DNA of 64,000 nucleotides. It comes from Nostoc sp. C052 (GTDB lineage Bacteria; Cyanobacteriota; Cyanobacteriia; Cyanobacteriales; Nostocaceae). The notes under the pieces were generated by a model. It did no database searches, had not been told where the DNA came from, and worked only from the letters and a program-made list of their open reading frames with translations. This document shows, one piece after another, positions 37,101-46,948 of the stretch. How positions within the stretch are numbered: position 1 is the stretch's first letter; every line of letters begins with the position of its first letter. Both the position numbers and the translations under genes were made by a program. Where the stretch lies: the NCBI RefSeq assembly GCF_013393905.1, contig NZ_CP040275.1:62001-126000 (forward strand), read 5' to 3'.

Positions 37101-37675
37101 AAAAAGAGCGCTTGGTAGTTCTGGCGAGGATCAAACAGTGCCGGAATTCCCTCTGCCAAAGCTTTACACTGAGCTAACAGCAGACGGCGGTAGAGAAACT
37201 CATCGGGGTTAGGGTCACGATTGGCAAAACTACGCCACTCATTGAGAGTATCCAAGTCAAGTCCAGGTAAATCACCCATTTCGGCAATAGAACTAGCATC
37301 CCGTAACAAATCAGGGTCTACCAAATTTGGATCGCTACTACTTAACACTCGCCCGATATATCCATTCACCTCCATAAACCGCAACGCCGCCAGACGGTTA
37401 AACCAGGTGTAGGCAATTTCATCTATCAGCGCATCTACCGCCTGGGGTTGGTTGGAACTTAGCGTTAAATCTTGCAAGCGATTTCGCAGTTGATGATACT
37501 GGTTTGCTTCAGTGGTATTTAGCGTTTGACCCGCTACCAGCAGTCCACCTGCAACTGTCTGAGGTTCTGTAATACTTTTGTGAGTTATGCCAAATTGGGC
37601 AGCACGGGCTTTAACTTGTTCTCGTAGGTAACGACGTGCCCAAATAGCAAAGTTTTTGATAGCGGTGCGGTTCAT
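34124..37675 (-). CDS. pglX: BREX adenine-specific methyltransferase PglX
   Basis: 1183 residues, normal for BREX type 1. Motif I VIDPACGSGHILVYAFD (about residue 313) and the catalytic motif IV VVANPPYMGTNS (about residue 479) define an N6-adenine DNA methyltransferase. Target recognition lies in the central and C-terminal part. It marks host DNA at the BREX site so that self is spared. It lies 64 bp after brxC. The helicase gene follows directly. Confidence 0.93.
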   Translation of the reverse strand: MNRTAIKNFAIWARRYLREQVKARAAQFGITHKSITEPQTVAGGLLVAGQTLNTTEANQYHQLRNRLQDLTLSSNQPQAVDALIDEIAYTWFNRLAALRFMEVNGYIGRVLSSSDPNLVDPDLLRDASSIAEMGDLPGLDLDTLNEWRSFANRDPNPDEFLYRRLLLAQCKALAEGIPALFDPRQNYQALFLPGNLLNQDSIVRRLVKEIPEEDWQNIEVVGWLYQFYISERKDEVIGAKSKVAAADIPAATQLFTPHWIVRYMVENSLGRLWLDSHPESRLREYMPYYLENPNDNGEGEKPQVLTPQELTVIDPACGSGHILVYAFDLLFEIYKEQGYLERDIPALILTHNLYGLDIDERAAQLASFAVLMKARAKNSRILRKSLALNIMAVHPTHSQTLPPATELNAEDWQPLIEAFKDADNLGSLITPPAFDSEKLKWQLQALEFSNSMFREYVPALQGLLLQAELLRNKYWVVVANPPYMGTNSLNITLRTFASEQYYDSKFDAFSMFIQRIINMVKKCGFTGLMTPFTWMFLSSYEKLRRRILSENVITSLIRPEYHAFFDSAYVPICTFTLFNKSLPEYKGTFIDLNKFYGADLQPVKVLEAIKNTDCGYIYYANSSEFAKIPGSAIAYWATDEVLEIFESSKKLSDISNLKQGLITGNNDRFLRYWFEIAYFKLGLLIKDCEEAQKSKKKWFPLSKGGEFRRWYGNQYWVVNWENDGDEIKSYGKEEGKIKSRPQNTESYFLEGITWSALSSRMTSMRVHEKGFIFSDKGQALFPKKLQDQDGLISFLNSNLVSYFLEMISPTLDFPSGTISKLPIKSKIDNFSNSNAKANITISRQDWDNFEISWDFQTHPLLRHNTKHLSEAFTIWQSKSETAFRELQQLEEENNRYWIEAYGLQDELTPEVPDDQITIRRADLNKDIRSLISYAVGCIMGRYSLDKPGLIHAGQPFDPTLHQTLSASSDAIIPITDQAYFDNDIVTRFIEFLRVAYSPETLTENLNFIANALTLKNGESAQERIRRYFLQEFISDHIQTYKKRPIYWLFTSGKKRAFGALLYLHRYSEDALARIRTDYVLELQVKLDGEIARAQQQLDNTSSSAAKKAATNRLKELQAQQLELRDYQAKLQTEADARIKLDLDDGVAYNYTRFKGLVYEGADLKMADLEKASHWKLELLKQVR

Positions 37676-37739
37676 AAGCTGATGAGGGAATAGGGTGATG
37701 CAATAAAGGTAGGAAAATGATTGGTAAAACTAAGTAATA

Positions 37740-40700
37740 TTACTCAAGGCGAACGCGATAATTTTGTTGAATCTCATCTAATAGGGTTTTCCGCAACGCC
37801 TCTAGATAAACATCCACATCTTGCAGTGTTTCCAGTAGGGGTTTAGACGCAACTCTCGCTACCTGCACTGATACGATGGGTTTGACATAAGTAGCTTTGC
37901 CGTTACTGCCGTTGTTTGACTGACGCTGAATGATTTCATTGGCTTGCTGATCTACTTTTTGCAGCAATTGTGGGAGGATGTTTTCTAGTTCACTCTGACG
38001 TGCGATCGCAGAATCGATACTTGTTACTTGATTAACTGAGGTGACAACTTTATCGATGTTTTGAGTGATATTACTAAGGTCAAGCTGTGCAGAAATGTCT
38101 TGGTGAGCGGAAGTCACATACTCAGCTAATTTCTCCCGCATTGCCTTGCTTTTACTCTCCACCTGATAAATTTGAGTTTTTAGCGCTTCCTGCACCTTAT
38201 CTTTGACAGGTAGGAGTAACATTGCTAATTCTGGAATCTTGGCAGTGGGGTCAGACATCGCCAAAATTTGCTTAACTAAATCCACCCGCCTGAGCAAATC
38301 TGGATCACTAATATGGCGTAGTTCTGGTTCTAGAGTTTTCAGGTCATTATAAGCTTGCTGGAACAGCTTAATTTGCGTGCTGAAGAAGGATTGTAGCTTT
38401 TGCACATCTTCGATAAATTCTTCTATATCATCCCGTCGCTGACGAAATGTGTCGAAAAACTTAGCCGCACTGTCCTTGCTTAACAATTCACCCAGCAAAT
38501 CTAAGTTAGTACGCAGTAATTGAGCAAAGGGAAGCCCACCTTCTGCTTGGATTAACCAACCTTCTAGTTCTTGAGAGCGTTTTGTTAGGGCATTTTTGTA
38601 TTGTTCAAATAGCAACTGTGGATCGCTAGACATATTGCCATTGAGTAAGTCACTGGCCATATCTTTGGCAATCTTCAAGTTTGCCGGGTTAATTTCATCA
38701 GTAAGGCGGACAGTATATTTATCTATTTCTTTGCGCGATCGCAACTGCATCACTAAACCTTTATCATGCAGATTAACGTTGCCTTGAGCGTGTCGCAGTT
38801 CTATTACACCCTTGTTAGCAAGTTCCGCCATCACTCCCAAAGTGTCGAATTCCGACCAACCATAGGGACGAATTGCAAACTTATCTACCAATGCCTTAAT
38901 GCTGACAAGACGGCGAAGGCGGGTTTCTTCCATTAACCAAGCTCGCATTTCACTATGAGCAGCCACATTAACAGGCTGTCCGTTAATATCTTGTTCTTGA
39001 CTCTCACGAGTTAGGGCATTGCTTACGTGATCTTCGTTTTCAAAACCACTAGCCACGTAACCGAGCTTTTGATACACATTGCCTACCAAATAGCTCAAAC
39101 CTTCATTCAGCAAGCTCTTAGTGTCTCGACTGCGAATTTCTAACTTGCTACCACAGGCAAATACATCAGCACGAGTAATCAAATCCTCTAGGATAACTTT
39201 CAATTCCTGACGGCGTTTGCTATTCTCGTCTCCCCGTGCGATTAAAATTCTCTGGATACTAGGGCTGAGGTTACTGCTATTTTTCAGACGTAAGTATTCG
39301 TCTGTTTTGATTAAAATATTGAGATCATCCAGTAGACGCTGGTTATCAGGTAATCGCACCAAGACTTCATAACGAGATCCCGTAGTACCAATGCAGAAAG
39401 CATCATCCTGCATAGCAGCGTAACTTTCGGCATAAGGGGTAACAATATGCAGGGTTAGGTCGTTAGTTTGCTGCCCAAAAGTTTGTTCATCCAGCTTGCG
39501 GTTAAATGGATACTTATGACGCTGGCTGTATCGTAGTTCCTTGTCAGTAAAAATTGAATCCCAGACAAGCTGTTGCAATTCTTTGAGAACTTTGATTGAA
39601 TCAACTTGAGTATTTTTGATTTCTCTGCCAATATCTTGCTCCTCATGGGTTAAGAAAATATATTCATCGCCATTACGCTGGATAAGAGTTTGACGTTCCA
39701 ACCGCCCCAAAGATACTTCTACCTGCTGCCGCAATACCAATTTGTCCTGGTCAATATTATTTAGACTAAGAGTAGTTAAATTATCCAAATTAGCCCGAAT
39801 TTCTTTCAGGTACTTGACCATGAACAAAGTCTTCAATAGGTCAATATCAAAAGAATGTAGTTGCGGATTCCGACCCGCCTGAATAATAACTTGGTTGATC
39901 GAACTATCTAAAAAGCCTTCTACTGCCATGTAAAAGGTGTGGAACGGAACCAGCACACCAAGGGGTTCTCCGGCTACCGCTTGGGATGCAACCTGAAATG
40001 CATCCAATAGCGATCGCTCTCCTGATGCCAGGTGCTTGCCAGCAGAACCCATGAGGCGAATTTGAGTAAAAACCTTTTGTAACAGATTAAACTGATAGGG
40101 AATAAAGGGATAGGCGGTAAAGAAGTCTTGAGGATTGCCATATCCTGGCATATCGGCACTGTCTTGAGTAAAAGCAATTTGGTTTCTCAGAATAGCAATT
40201 TTCTGGCTATACAAAGCTTCCAACCCAGCCCGCGCTGCATCAGTTTTGCCCAACAAGCGTAACTTAATTACCTCATCGGTATTAGCAGAAGACAAGTTCA
40301 GTGGGCGATAAAAACGACCAATAATCTTAGAAAAATCCTCGCCTTTAATCTTGTTTTTGGTAATCTCATCCATTGCCTCTTGGGATGTCACCACCACCCA
40401 AGCTTTTCCCAAACAGTAAGTACCCAAATCTTCCACAACAGTCTGTAGGTTCAGCATCAGTTTGCTGTCTTCACCAATATACTGTCCTACCTCATCCACC
40501 ATAAAAATTAGGCGATGTTGCGGCCCTTTACTATCCAGATACTGCTTTACCATGCCAGCAAACTTTTCTGGACTTAAAGTATAGTTCTGCTTACCTAAAT
40601 CCAGCAATCGGTTAGCCGCCTCTGCACTCATGCCCGTACTGGTTTGTAATGCAACGGCGATCGCATCTTGATAAAAGCTCCAAGCATCTCGGTTTTCCTT

Positions 40701-41282
40701 CCATTCCATTCCTGTCTCTGCCAAGAAAGCTTTTTGAAAAGCTGCATACTTGCCTTGGCGATTTAGTTGACGTTCAAAATCAGCAATGGCTGGAACTGTC
40801 CCAAAGTAGCCCAAATGCTCATCAAAGACTTTTTGAAAAACTTTAGTAATGCTTTCTTTACCATTTTTATTATTAGCGTCAGCTTTGGAGTCTATGTTAA
40901 ATAGAATTACATCACAAGAACTACGTGCCGCTTGCTCTATCTTGGCCAGCAAAATCGGATCAGGTATGCGCTTTCCATCAAAGTAATCCAAGGCATAGCT
41001 ATTCCCCAGTTGGTGATTAGCTAAGAGGTAGGAAAGAATCTTTAAAAAGTGGGACTTCCCTGAGCCAAAAAAACCTGAGATCCATATTCCCATTTTGTCT
41101 GTGGGACTGTCAAAAGCACTAGTGTAGCGTTCAAAGAAAATACGAAAGTGCTTATCCAGTTCGTAGGTAACAACGTACTCTTCCAATTCCTGACGGATAT
41201 TCTCGCTGTCCTGTTGTCCAACTTTAATTACGCCATTGATGTTGCGGTGAATGTCTTTTTGGAAGAGTTCGGCGATATTCAT
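37740..41282 (-). CDS. brxC: BREX ATPase BrxC
   Basis: 1180 residues. Walker A GFFGSGKSHF (residues 70-79) and Walker B LIFMVDEVGQYIGED (about 260-274) show a P-loop ATPase; the C-terminal third is helical coiled coil. BrxC is an essential BREX component proposed to drive the complex on DNA. The start overlaps the brxB stop in an ATGA arrangement, indicating translational coupling. Confidence 0.93.
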   Translation of the reverse strand: MNIAELFQKDIHRNINGVIKVGQQDSENIRQELEEYVVTYELDKHFRIFFERYTSAFDSPTDKMGIWISGFFGSGKSHFLKILSYLLANHQLGNSYALDYFDGKRIPDPILLAKIEQAARSSCDVILFNIDSKADANNKNGKESITKVFQKVFDEHLGYFGTVPAIADFERQLNRQGKYAAFQKAFLAETGMEWKENRDAWSFYQDAIAVALQTSTGMSAEAANRLLDLGKQNYTLSPEKFAGMVKQYLDSKGPQHRLIFMVDEVGQYIGEDSKLMLNLQTVVEDLGTYCLGKAWVVVTSQEAMDEITKNKIKGEDFSKIIGRFYRPLNLSSANTDEVIKLRLLGKTDAARAGLEALYSQKIAILRNQIAFTQDSADMPGYGNPQDFFTAYPFIPYQFNLLQKVFTQIRLMGSAGKHLASGERSLLDAFQVASQAVAGEPLGVLVPFHTFYMAVEGFLDSSINQVIIQAGRNPQLHSFDIDLLKTLFMVKYLKEIRANLDNLTTLSLNNIDQDKLVLRQQVEVSLGRLERQTLIQRNGDEYIFLTHEEQDIGREIKNTQVDSIKVLKELQQLVWDSIFTDKELRYSQRHKYPFNRKLDEQTFGQQTNDLTLHIVTPYAESYAAMQDDAFCIGTTGSRYEVLVRLPDNQRLLDDLNILIKTDEYLRLKNSSNLSPSIQRILIARGDENSKRRQELKVILEDLITRADVFACGSKLEIRSRDTKSLLNEGLSYLVGNVYQKLGYVASGFENEDHVSNALTRESQEQDINGQPVNVAAHSEMRAWLMEETRLRRLVSIKALVDKFAIRPYGWSEFDTLGVMAELANKGVIELRHAQGNVNLHDKGLVMQLRSRKEIDKYTVRLTDEINPANLKIAKDMASDLLNGNMSSDPQLLFEQYKNALTKRSQELEGWLIQAEGGLPFAQLLRTNLDLLGELLSKDSAAKFFDTFRQRRDDIEEFIEDVQKLQSFFSTQIKLFQQAYNDLKTLEPELRHISDPDLLRRVDLVKQILAMSDPTAKIPELAMLLLPVKDKVQEALKTQIYQVESKSKAMREKLAEYVTSAHQDISAQLDLSNITQNIDKVVTSVNQVTSIDSAIARQSELENILPQLLQKVDQQANEIIQRQSNNGSNGKATYVKPIVSVQVARVASKPLLETLQDVDVYLEALRKTLLDEIQQNYRVRLE

Positions 41283-41872
41283 AGGTGGTATTCTTGATGG
41301 GGAATAAGAGGAAAAGCTCGGTAGTAGTTGTCGTCTTTAAATGTGTCGAATAAGCGTAGTTCATGCCCATCGTAGGAACCAGGGAAAAACATAACCAGAG
41401 GGATTTTATCTAGAACTGGATGTAAGTTGTTCAAAATGCTGTGCGATCGTAAAAGAGGCCAACTAGCACCAACTCCGGTCATCATTAAAAGCTGTTCATG
41501 TCCTGTAAGTTTTTTCTGAATGTGGGCAATAACCTGTTCAGGTTGCAAAAGAGAGGAAATGGCTTCTTCCAAAGCGGCATTTCCTCTAATTGCTTCTAAC
41601 TCAAAAGACCTATTTAATAATCGCCTTTCTTCCAAAATGTCGAAGATTGTTCTATAAAGGTCGATTTCTAGCAACATAATTTCACTGGGTGGACTCATTA
41701 ATTGCAACTTCAGGCGCTCAATGTATCGCTGTACCAGTGGTTCATATTCAGCGTCATAATCAAAAATATAAAAGCCAATTTCGTTTCCAATACCGCGATT
41801 ACTTAATAAACGTGCATCTTGCAGTTTTGGTAATAGTGCATCAAGGCGCTGATTAATACTCAATCTGGGCAT
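41279..41872 (-). CDS. brxB: BREX protein BrxB (DUF1788)
   Basis: 197 residues. The family-typical PRLSINQRLDALLPKLQDARLLSNRG start, the IGFYIFDYDAEYEPLVQRYIERL core and the VGASWPLLRSHSILNNL and PLVMFFPGSYDG segments mark BrxB. It is the first gene of the minus-strand BREX run; the promoter must lie in the 619-bp region upstream. Confidence 0.9.
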   Translation of the reverse strand: MPRLSINQRLDALLPKLQDARLLSNRGIGNEIGFYIFDYDAEYEPLVQRYIERLKLQLMSPPSEIMLLEIDLYRTIFDILEERRLLNRSFELEAIRGNAALEEAISSLLQPEQVIAHIQKKLTGHEQLLMMTGVGASWPLLRSHSILNNLHPVLDKIPLVMFFPGSYDGHELRLFDTFKDDNYYRAFPLIPHQEYHL

Positions 41873-42491
41873 TAATTTTGCCTTTGATTACTGTGTTTTT
41901 TCGATTTTGGCCAATAAGGGGGTAACTTTTTTAATAAAAATGTGAACATTACCTTACAGATGGCTTTGCTGCCTTGAAGTGGTTGTTGTATACATAGCAA
42001 TACAGCTTCCTTGATGACTTTTATCAAGGATAATCGAAAGTTAGATAAATGGCACAGTATATTTACTGATTAAACAGGCAATTATCAAGCTGTGTTTGAG
42101 CTTTTAGATACACTTAACTCTTTATAAACCTGGGTAAAGAATTATAGTGCTTAATGATTCCTACAATACAAAGGAAGCAGTATTCTGCGAGTAACTCTTA
42201 ACTATCTAATCACAGGCAGCGTCCGCGATTGTAAGCAAATGCCTTGGCAGACCACAGAACATGGTTGCTGGTGATGGTGTGTTGAGAAGGCAAATCTGGA
42301 AATGGAGGAAGTAGCGTAGGTGCAGCCCGTCGTAGACATCGCTAAGTGGAGCGTAGCCATCGCCTCCCCAATCGATTCTCATGAGTGATTGCCGAAAGCT
42401 CTAGCCAGTACGAGGCAAAATGTAGAACAGTGGCTAAAAATATATTGGTGTGTGGTAGGTGTCAGCGATTATTAATTCCTGAATTAGTTGT
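41873..42491 (-). promoter_or_regulatory. 619-bp non-coding region containing the BREX promoter
   Basis: No open frame of note. The half nearest brxB is AT-rich and likely holds the promoter. Around 42300-42380 lie short degenerate GCGTAG...CATCGC repeats of the kind common in Nostoc genomes. No defined operator was recognised. Confidence 0.4.
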
Positions 42492-44155
42492 TTAATCTAC
42501 TTGCCACACTTTAACAGTTTTGTCATAACCTCCACTGACGAGAGTTTTTCCATCTGGACTAAAAGCTACTGACTCGACATAAGATAAATGACCGGAAAGG
42601 CTCATTGTTTCTAGTTGAGTTTGCACATTCCATAGCTTAATAGTTTTATCATCACTACCACTAGCAAGCATCTTATTATCAGGGCTAAATGCCAAAGATG
42701 TAATTGTTTTAAAGTGACCAATTAAAGAACCGATTTTTCTTCCACTTTGCCAATCCCACAGCATAATGCTATTATCTTCACTACCACTAGCCAAAATTTG
42801 ACCATCAAAACTAAAAGCTACAGCACGCACGCAATTTGAATGTCCTACTAAATTTCTGATGGATCTTCCAATTCGCCAACTCCATAATTTGATATCTTGG
42901 TCACGGCTACCGCTAGCAATAAACTGACCATCTGGGCTAAATACAAGGGATTTAACATAGTCTGAATGTCCAGATAACCTAGTAATTATTTCTCCTGTTT
43001 TGACATCCCATAATTTAATGTCTTTATCATCACTTGCACTAGCAAGGATAGTTCCATCTGGGCTAAAAGCTAGAGAATTAATCCAGTCTGTATGCGCTGG
43101 TATATTTAGGATTTCTTTTCTTGTTTTTATGTTCCATAACTTAATAATTTTATCAGTACCAGCATAAGCAATAATTTGACTATCAGGACTAAAAGTAACA
43201 GCGAAAACTTGACCTACTTGCCCAGCAATATTGTTAATTTCTTGACCTGTCTTCAAGTTCCACAGTCTAATATTTGAGTCGTTACTACCACTAGCTAAAG
43301 TCATACCATCATTACTGATAGCTATTGTATTAACCGAAGCAGAGAGTCCGGGATGCTCTGGGAAATTGCTAGCTAATAATGCCTGGCTGTAATCTTGATT
43401 TGCCTCCTGAAATTTTCCTGATTCTTTGTAGGAGGCTGCTCGGTAATAATAAGCCTGTTTATAATTAGAATCATATTTAATTGCCTGTGTAAAATCATCG
43501 ATTGCTATTTCTATATTACCTATATTTAAGTAAGTTAGACCTCTTTTATAGTAAGCATCTGCATAATATGCAATAGCATCTTCTGCATGGTTATTAATAA
43601 CTTCAGTAAAGTCTTTAATAGCTTTTTTTGCTTCGCCTAATTCAGCCCATATAGAACCACGCCTTAGAAATGCTGCCGGATAATTGTCTGCCGTTAATTC
43701 TAATGCTTCCGTCAAATCATTAATTGCTGCGGGATAATTTTCTTGCCCAATATATATAGTAGCTCTACCTAAGTAAGCATCCCAGAAATCAGGATTACGT
43801 TGAATTGCTAAATTAAAATCATTTAATGCTTCTTGATAATTGCCAAGTTTAATGTATATACTTCCCCTTCCTAATAATGGTTCTACATATCTATATGCGT
43901 CTTCAGCAAACTTAGGCTTGACTTCCATAGCTTTAGTGTAATCCGCAATAGCCCTTTGCTGTTCTCCTAACTCTGAATATGCTCGACCTCGGCTGACATA
44001 AGCTTCAGCAAAGTGGCCATCATGACTTAAAGCATTACTGTAATGTTTAACTGCGCTCTTATAATCCCCATCTTTTTGAGCTTTCTCAACACCTAATTTA
44101 TAAGATTCTAAAGCTAGAGATTTAAAAACCTCTTTTTCGTTATTATTAATAATAA
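42492..44155 (-). pseudogene. TPR-WD40 protein, C-terminal part (split by an IS)
   Basis: The frame is open from the IS junction (about 44155) to the stop at 42492. The segment nearest the IS and the first ~190 codons after the internal ATG at 43928 hold about seven TPR repeats (GEQQRAIADYTKAM, KLGNYQEALNDFNLAI, NIEIAIDDFTQAI). Seven WD40 blades follow (SNDGMTLASGSNDSNIRLW through PDGKTLVSGGYDKTVKVWQVD). It should be a scaffold or sensor. The N-terminal part lies beyond the IS at 45662-46035. An internal ATG at 43928 could yield a 478-residue product lacking the membrane anchor, so partial function is possible. Confidence 0.85.
44149..44155. repeat. Target-site duplication, left copy (7 bp)
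   Basis: ATAATAA at 44149-44155 is repeated at 45662-45668 on the other side of the IS. The surrounding ATAAT-rich sequence means the exact length is uncertain by a base or so, but removing the IS plus one 7-bp copy restores the reading frame exactly. Confidence 0.7.
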
Positions 44156-45661
44156 CTGGAGTTTAGACTAAGCAACACAAAACGACCCAGCTGCGCTGAG
44201 TTGATAAAACACAAGTTTCAAGTATCAAAATCTTTGATGTCAAGCAGATTTTGCTTGCTCTTTACGTGGTTTTGGCGTAGTTTTTTTAACTATGGGATAG
44301 CGAATTCTACGTTGTCGTGGTTTTCCTGGTTCCCAACCCGGAGACTTTCCACGCGGTTTGGGCGAACGGGCAGGAGTACCAATACCCTCTAAAATGATCC
44401 CCATAGCCTGAGCAACCCTTCCAGGGGTCAACTGAGCGATTGACTTTTGCCAAGGTAAAGGGTTGTCAGCAACGATATCACGAGCCAACCACAATTCCCA
44501 AGTAATCATTGGCATTAAGTCGCTCCATCTCTCACACTGTTTGGGAGTACTTAGTTTAGGAAGAGTCCAGTGCAAGCGTTGCTTTAAAAAACGATACCAG
44601 TGGTCAACAGTAAAGCGACGCAAATAAAACCGCCAAACTTCGGATAATGGAGGCATTTCTTCTCCTACCCAAGCCAACCATAAAGGTTTTGAGACTCTTA
44701 AGTTACCTTTGTCATCAAGACGCTCAATTCGTATCAATGACATCGGACGTGCCGCAGTTTTACGGAAGTGTAAATTTTCCCATAACCTAACTATTAAGTG
44801 CCCCAGTTTTGGATCGTTCATCTCTAGGGTTTGAGTTGCTTCGTCCCATGAATCGGGTTCATTGAGCTTAAATTTGATACCATGCTTCCTGGGACGACCC
44901 CTGCCAGAATATGTTGGAGGTGCGCCCCATAAACAAAGGTTTGAACGTAAACGTACAAGAATATCTCCTGGAATCTCAGCAGTTTTCAAGACAAAAGGGG
45001 CACAACCATACTCGCTATCCCAAACTGAAATCGGTCTGGTAGGCAAATGCTCGCACACTTGTTTTAGCTGCCAGGTTGCCTTATCTATGGGGTTTTCCCA
45101 ACTAGTAATTCGTTCATGCCTCAAGGGTAATGCCCAACTACCAGAATCATCTGGCACCCAAGCAATAGTGCTGTATCCCTCACCAATGGTAATCGGTTTA
45201 TTTCCAGGCACTGTTACACTCGTGTGTTCAATTGTTCTTTCTTGAAGAGTTACTGCATCGGGACGAGGCCAAGCAGTATGGTCGCCTGCCAACAAGGGAC
45301 GATCTTGTGTTGGCATTTGTTTTATGTACAACTGCATCAATTTTTGTCGCTTTGGTCTGCTGTCTTGTAGAGCTTCATAGATGCTTGACCACTTACGTCT
45401 AAAAAATGGAGATAGGGATAAATCTGCCAAACTGTAAGCATTACGAGTCGTCAAGATGGCATCAGTCAATTCAAAAGTCGCATCGTGAGCTTTGCCCAGA
45501 TGGTTGTAAGCTGCTTGACGAAATTCTTGAAGTTTGTCAAATTTCATATTGGCAGGTGAGAGTAGGTGGTACTTCTCTCAGGTTCTGTCAAAAGGGGGTC
45601 TGTGTTCAATCAGACCCCCTATTTTTGTCCTTTAAGTTTGACCATTTAGTCTAAACTCCAG
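44156..45661 (-). mobile_element. 1506-bp insertion sequence with 16-bp inverted repeats
   Basis: Bounded by CTGGAGTTTAGACTAA (44156-44171) and its perfect complement TTAGTCTAAACTCCAG (45646-45661), flanked by 7-bp target duplications. It holds a single transposase gene. It is inserted in the TPR-WD40 gene. Ends and gene are intact, so the element may be active. Confidence 0.9.
44240..45547 (-). CDS. DDE transposase (IS4/IS701-like, NF041680 type)
   Basis: 435 residues. LLAGDHTAWPRPDA (first Asp), ISVWDSEYGCAPF (second Asp) and WRFYLRRFTVDHWYRFLKQRL (the YxxR...K signature region of the third acidic residue) indicate an RNase H-fold DDE enzyme. The C-terminus is Lys/Arg-rich. It is unrelated in sequence to the IS701 gene at 13345. 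It is full length and framed by perfect inverted repeats. Confidence 0.85.
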   Translation of the reverse strand: MKFDKLQEFRQAAYNHLGKAHDATFELTDAILTTRNAYSLADLSLSPFFRRKWSSIYEALQDSRPKRQKLMQLYIKQMPTQDRPLLAGDHTAWPRPDAVTLQERTIEHTSVTVPGNKPITIGEGYSTIAWVPDDSGSWALPLRHERITSWENPIDKATWQLKQVCEHLPTRPISVWDSEYGCAPFVLKTAEIPGDILVRLRSNLCLWGAPPTYSGRGRPRKHGIKFKLNEPDSWDEATQTLEMNDPKLGHLIVRLWENLHFRKTAARPMSLIRIERLDDKGNLRVSKPLWLAWVGEEMPPLSEVWRFYLRRFTVDHWYRFLKQRLHWTLPKLSTPKQCERWSDLMPMITWELWLARDIVADNPLPWQKSIAQLTPGRVAQAMGIILEGIGTPARSPKPRGKSPGWEPGKPRQRRIRYPIVKKTTPKPRKEQAKSA

Positions 45662-46035
45662 ATAATAATTTTAATCAAGTTTAATTCTTGAGCTTGAAAA
45701 TAAAAATCAACTCTACCAATTAAAGATATAGTTGGAGCGAAAGTTGGTTGAAACGTTGGTGCAAAAGTTGGTTGAAACGTTGGGCTAAAAGATGCTCTTA
45801 AAATAGATATATCCGGCAGAAAAGAATCTCCAAATTCTAGAAAACTTTTAAATTTATTTAAATAAGTAGCTGTTTTTATTATATTATTTGATGATGAAGC
45901 TTGACCTGCGGCAATAGCTTCAGGTAATTCTGTCATTGAATAATATATAATACTAAGAATTAGCATCACCCCAATACAAACTGAAACTTTTAAAAGTTTT
46001 TCTAATGCATTTAAAATTGTTTTTGTCAGGTTCAT
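45646..46035 (-). pseudogene. TPR-WD40 protein, N-terminal membrane-anchor part
   Basis: The gene starts at 46035 with a TM helix (VSVCIGVMLILSIIYYSM, about residues 17-34), then a linker with a FQPTFAPT repeat encoded by a 24-bp tandem DNA repeat (about 45739-45782). Codons up to LIKII (45662) are native; the last residues IWSLD and the stop come from the IS inverted repeat. Fused to 42492-44155 it would give one ~675-residue protein with TM anchor, TPRs and a WD40 propeller. Confidence 0.85.
45662..45668. repeat. Target-site duplication, right copy (7 bp)
   Basis: ATAATAA, matching 44149-44155 across the IS. Confidence 0.7.
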
Positions 46036-46573
46036 ATCTATAGAAATGTAATAAATACCAGCCTATTGTTCCCATTCGAGCTTCAAAAATTGCAAATCTC
46101 TAGAGTTCAGTCTCTTTCAGCACCTGCTGGCAGTAAAAACTAAAAGTACTACTAATGAAGACTTTAAAATTACGTCTCTTGCGTTGGTTTTATGGTATTG
46201 CATTAAAATAGCCGTTTTATAAAAAAGGCTCAAAAACTTCAAACTTAGTCATAGCAAGGAACATAGGCTCTGATTAGATTTTATTTATTATTCGACTCCA
46301 TAAAAGGAACTGAAGAGCCAAAATTACTAAAGCCTTTCATTAACGCTCCTTGCAATTTACGTAAAGGCATTGCCCCGATCAGCAATCGTGTACAAGCGTA
46401 TGCGATGGCTCTAGCATTGCTCAAGAGCGCAAGCGTTTGCTGTAGGTGATCTTTTTCTCTAGTTGTATTCCTTCAATTGGCGAAAACTGAAATCATTGCA
46501 TTGCACATGGGCAAGCGATCGCTTTAGTATCGAGTGATTTACTCTTTACTAGCAGGACTATATCAGTTATATT
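46036..46573. other. 538-bp intergenic region, divergent
   Basis: Separates the minus-strand TPR-WD40 gene from the plus-strand HTH gene, so it should hold both promoters. It contains GCGATCGC-type sites near 46515. No gene or clear repeat was seen. Confidence 0.4.
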
Positions 46574-46888
46574 ATGGATGCGTCAAGTGGGACACATAAA
46601 GAATTTATTATGCTGGAATTAGATTTAATAACAACTGTTGCGTGGAACCCCACTTTTGGAGAAAAGCTTAAGGATATGCGTGGAAAGCTCTCTAGACGCT
46701 CTCTTGCTGAAGAAGTCCGGCTAAAGTTTGATTATCAAGTTTCTCACCAGTACATACAACTTTTAGAACACCCAACAATGCCCAGAGCGCCTAAAAACGT
46801 CTCTTTTCAGTTACTTAGGCATATCTGCCAAATCCTTGGAAAAGATGTACAAGAACTGTTCGGTTCCCCTAAAATCATTTCTCAATAA
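46574..46888 (+). CDS. HTH (Cro/CI-like) regulator
   Basis: 104 residues from ATG 46574; MLELDLITT at 46610 is an equally possible start (92 residues). FGEKLKDMRGKLSRRSLAEEVRLKF and the HQYIQLLEHP segment look like helices 1-3 of an XRE-type DNA-binding domain, followed by LRHICQILGKDVQELF, typical of the domain's end. It is the first gene of the plus-strand accessory cluster and may repress it. The following 450 bp hold the possible structured RNA. Confidence 0.65.
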   Translation: MDASSGTHKEFIMLELDLITTVAWNPTFGEKLKDMRGKLSRRSLAEEVRLKFDYQVSHQYIQLLEHPTMPRAPKNVSFQLLRHICQILGKDVQELFGSPKIISQ

Positions 46889-46948
46889 GTACTAGCGGTA
46901 CTTGACATTTATGTGTGGGACTAGTAAAGTAGTAGTTATAGAGGGAAT

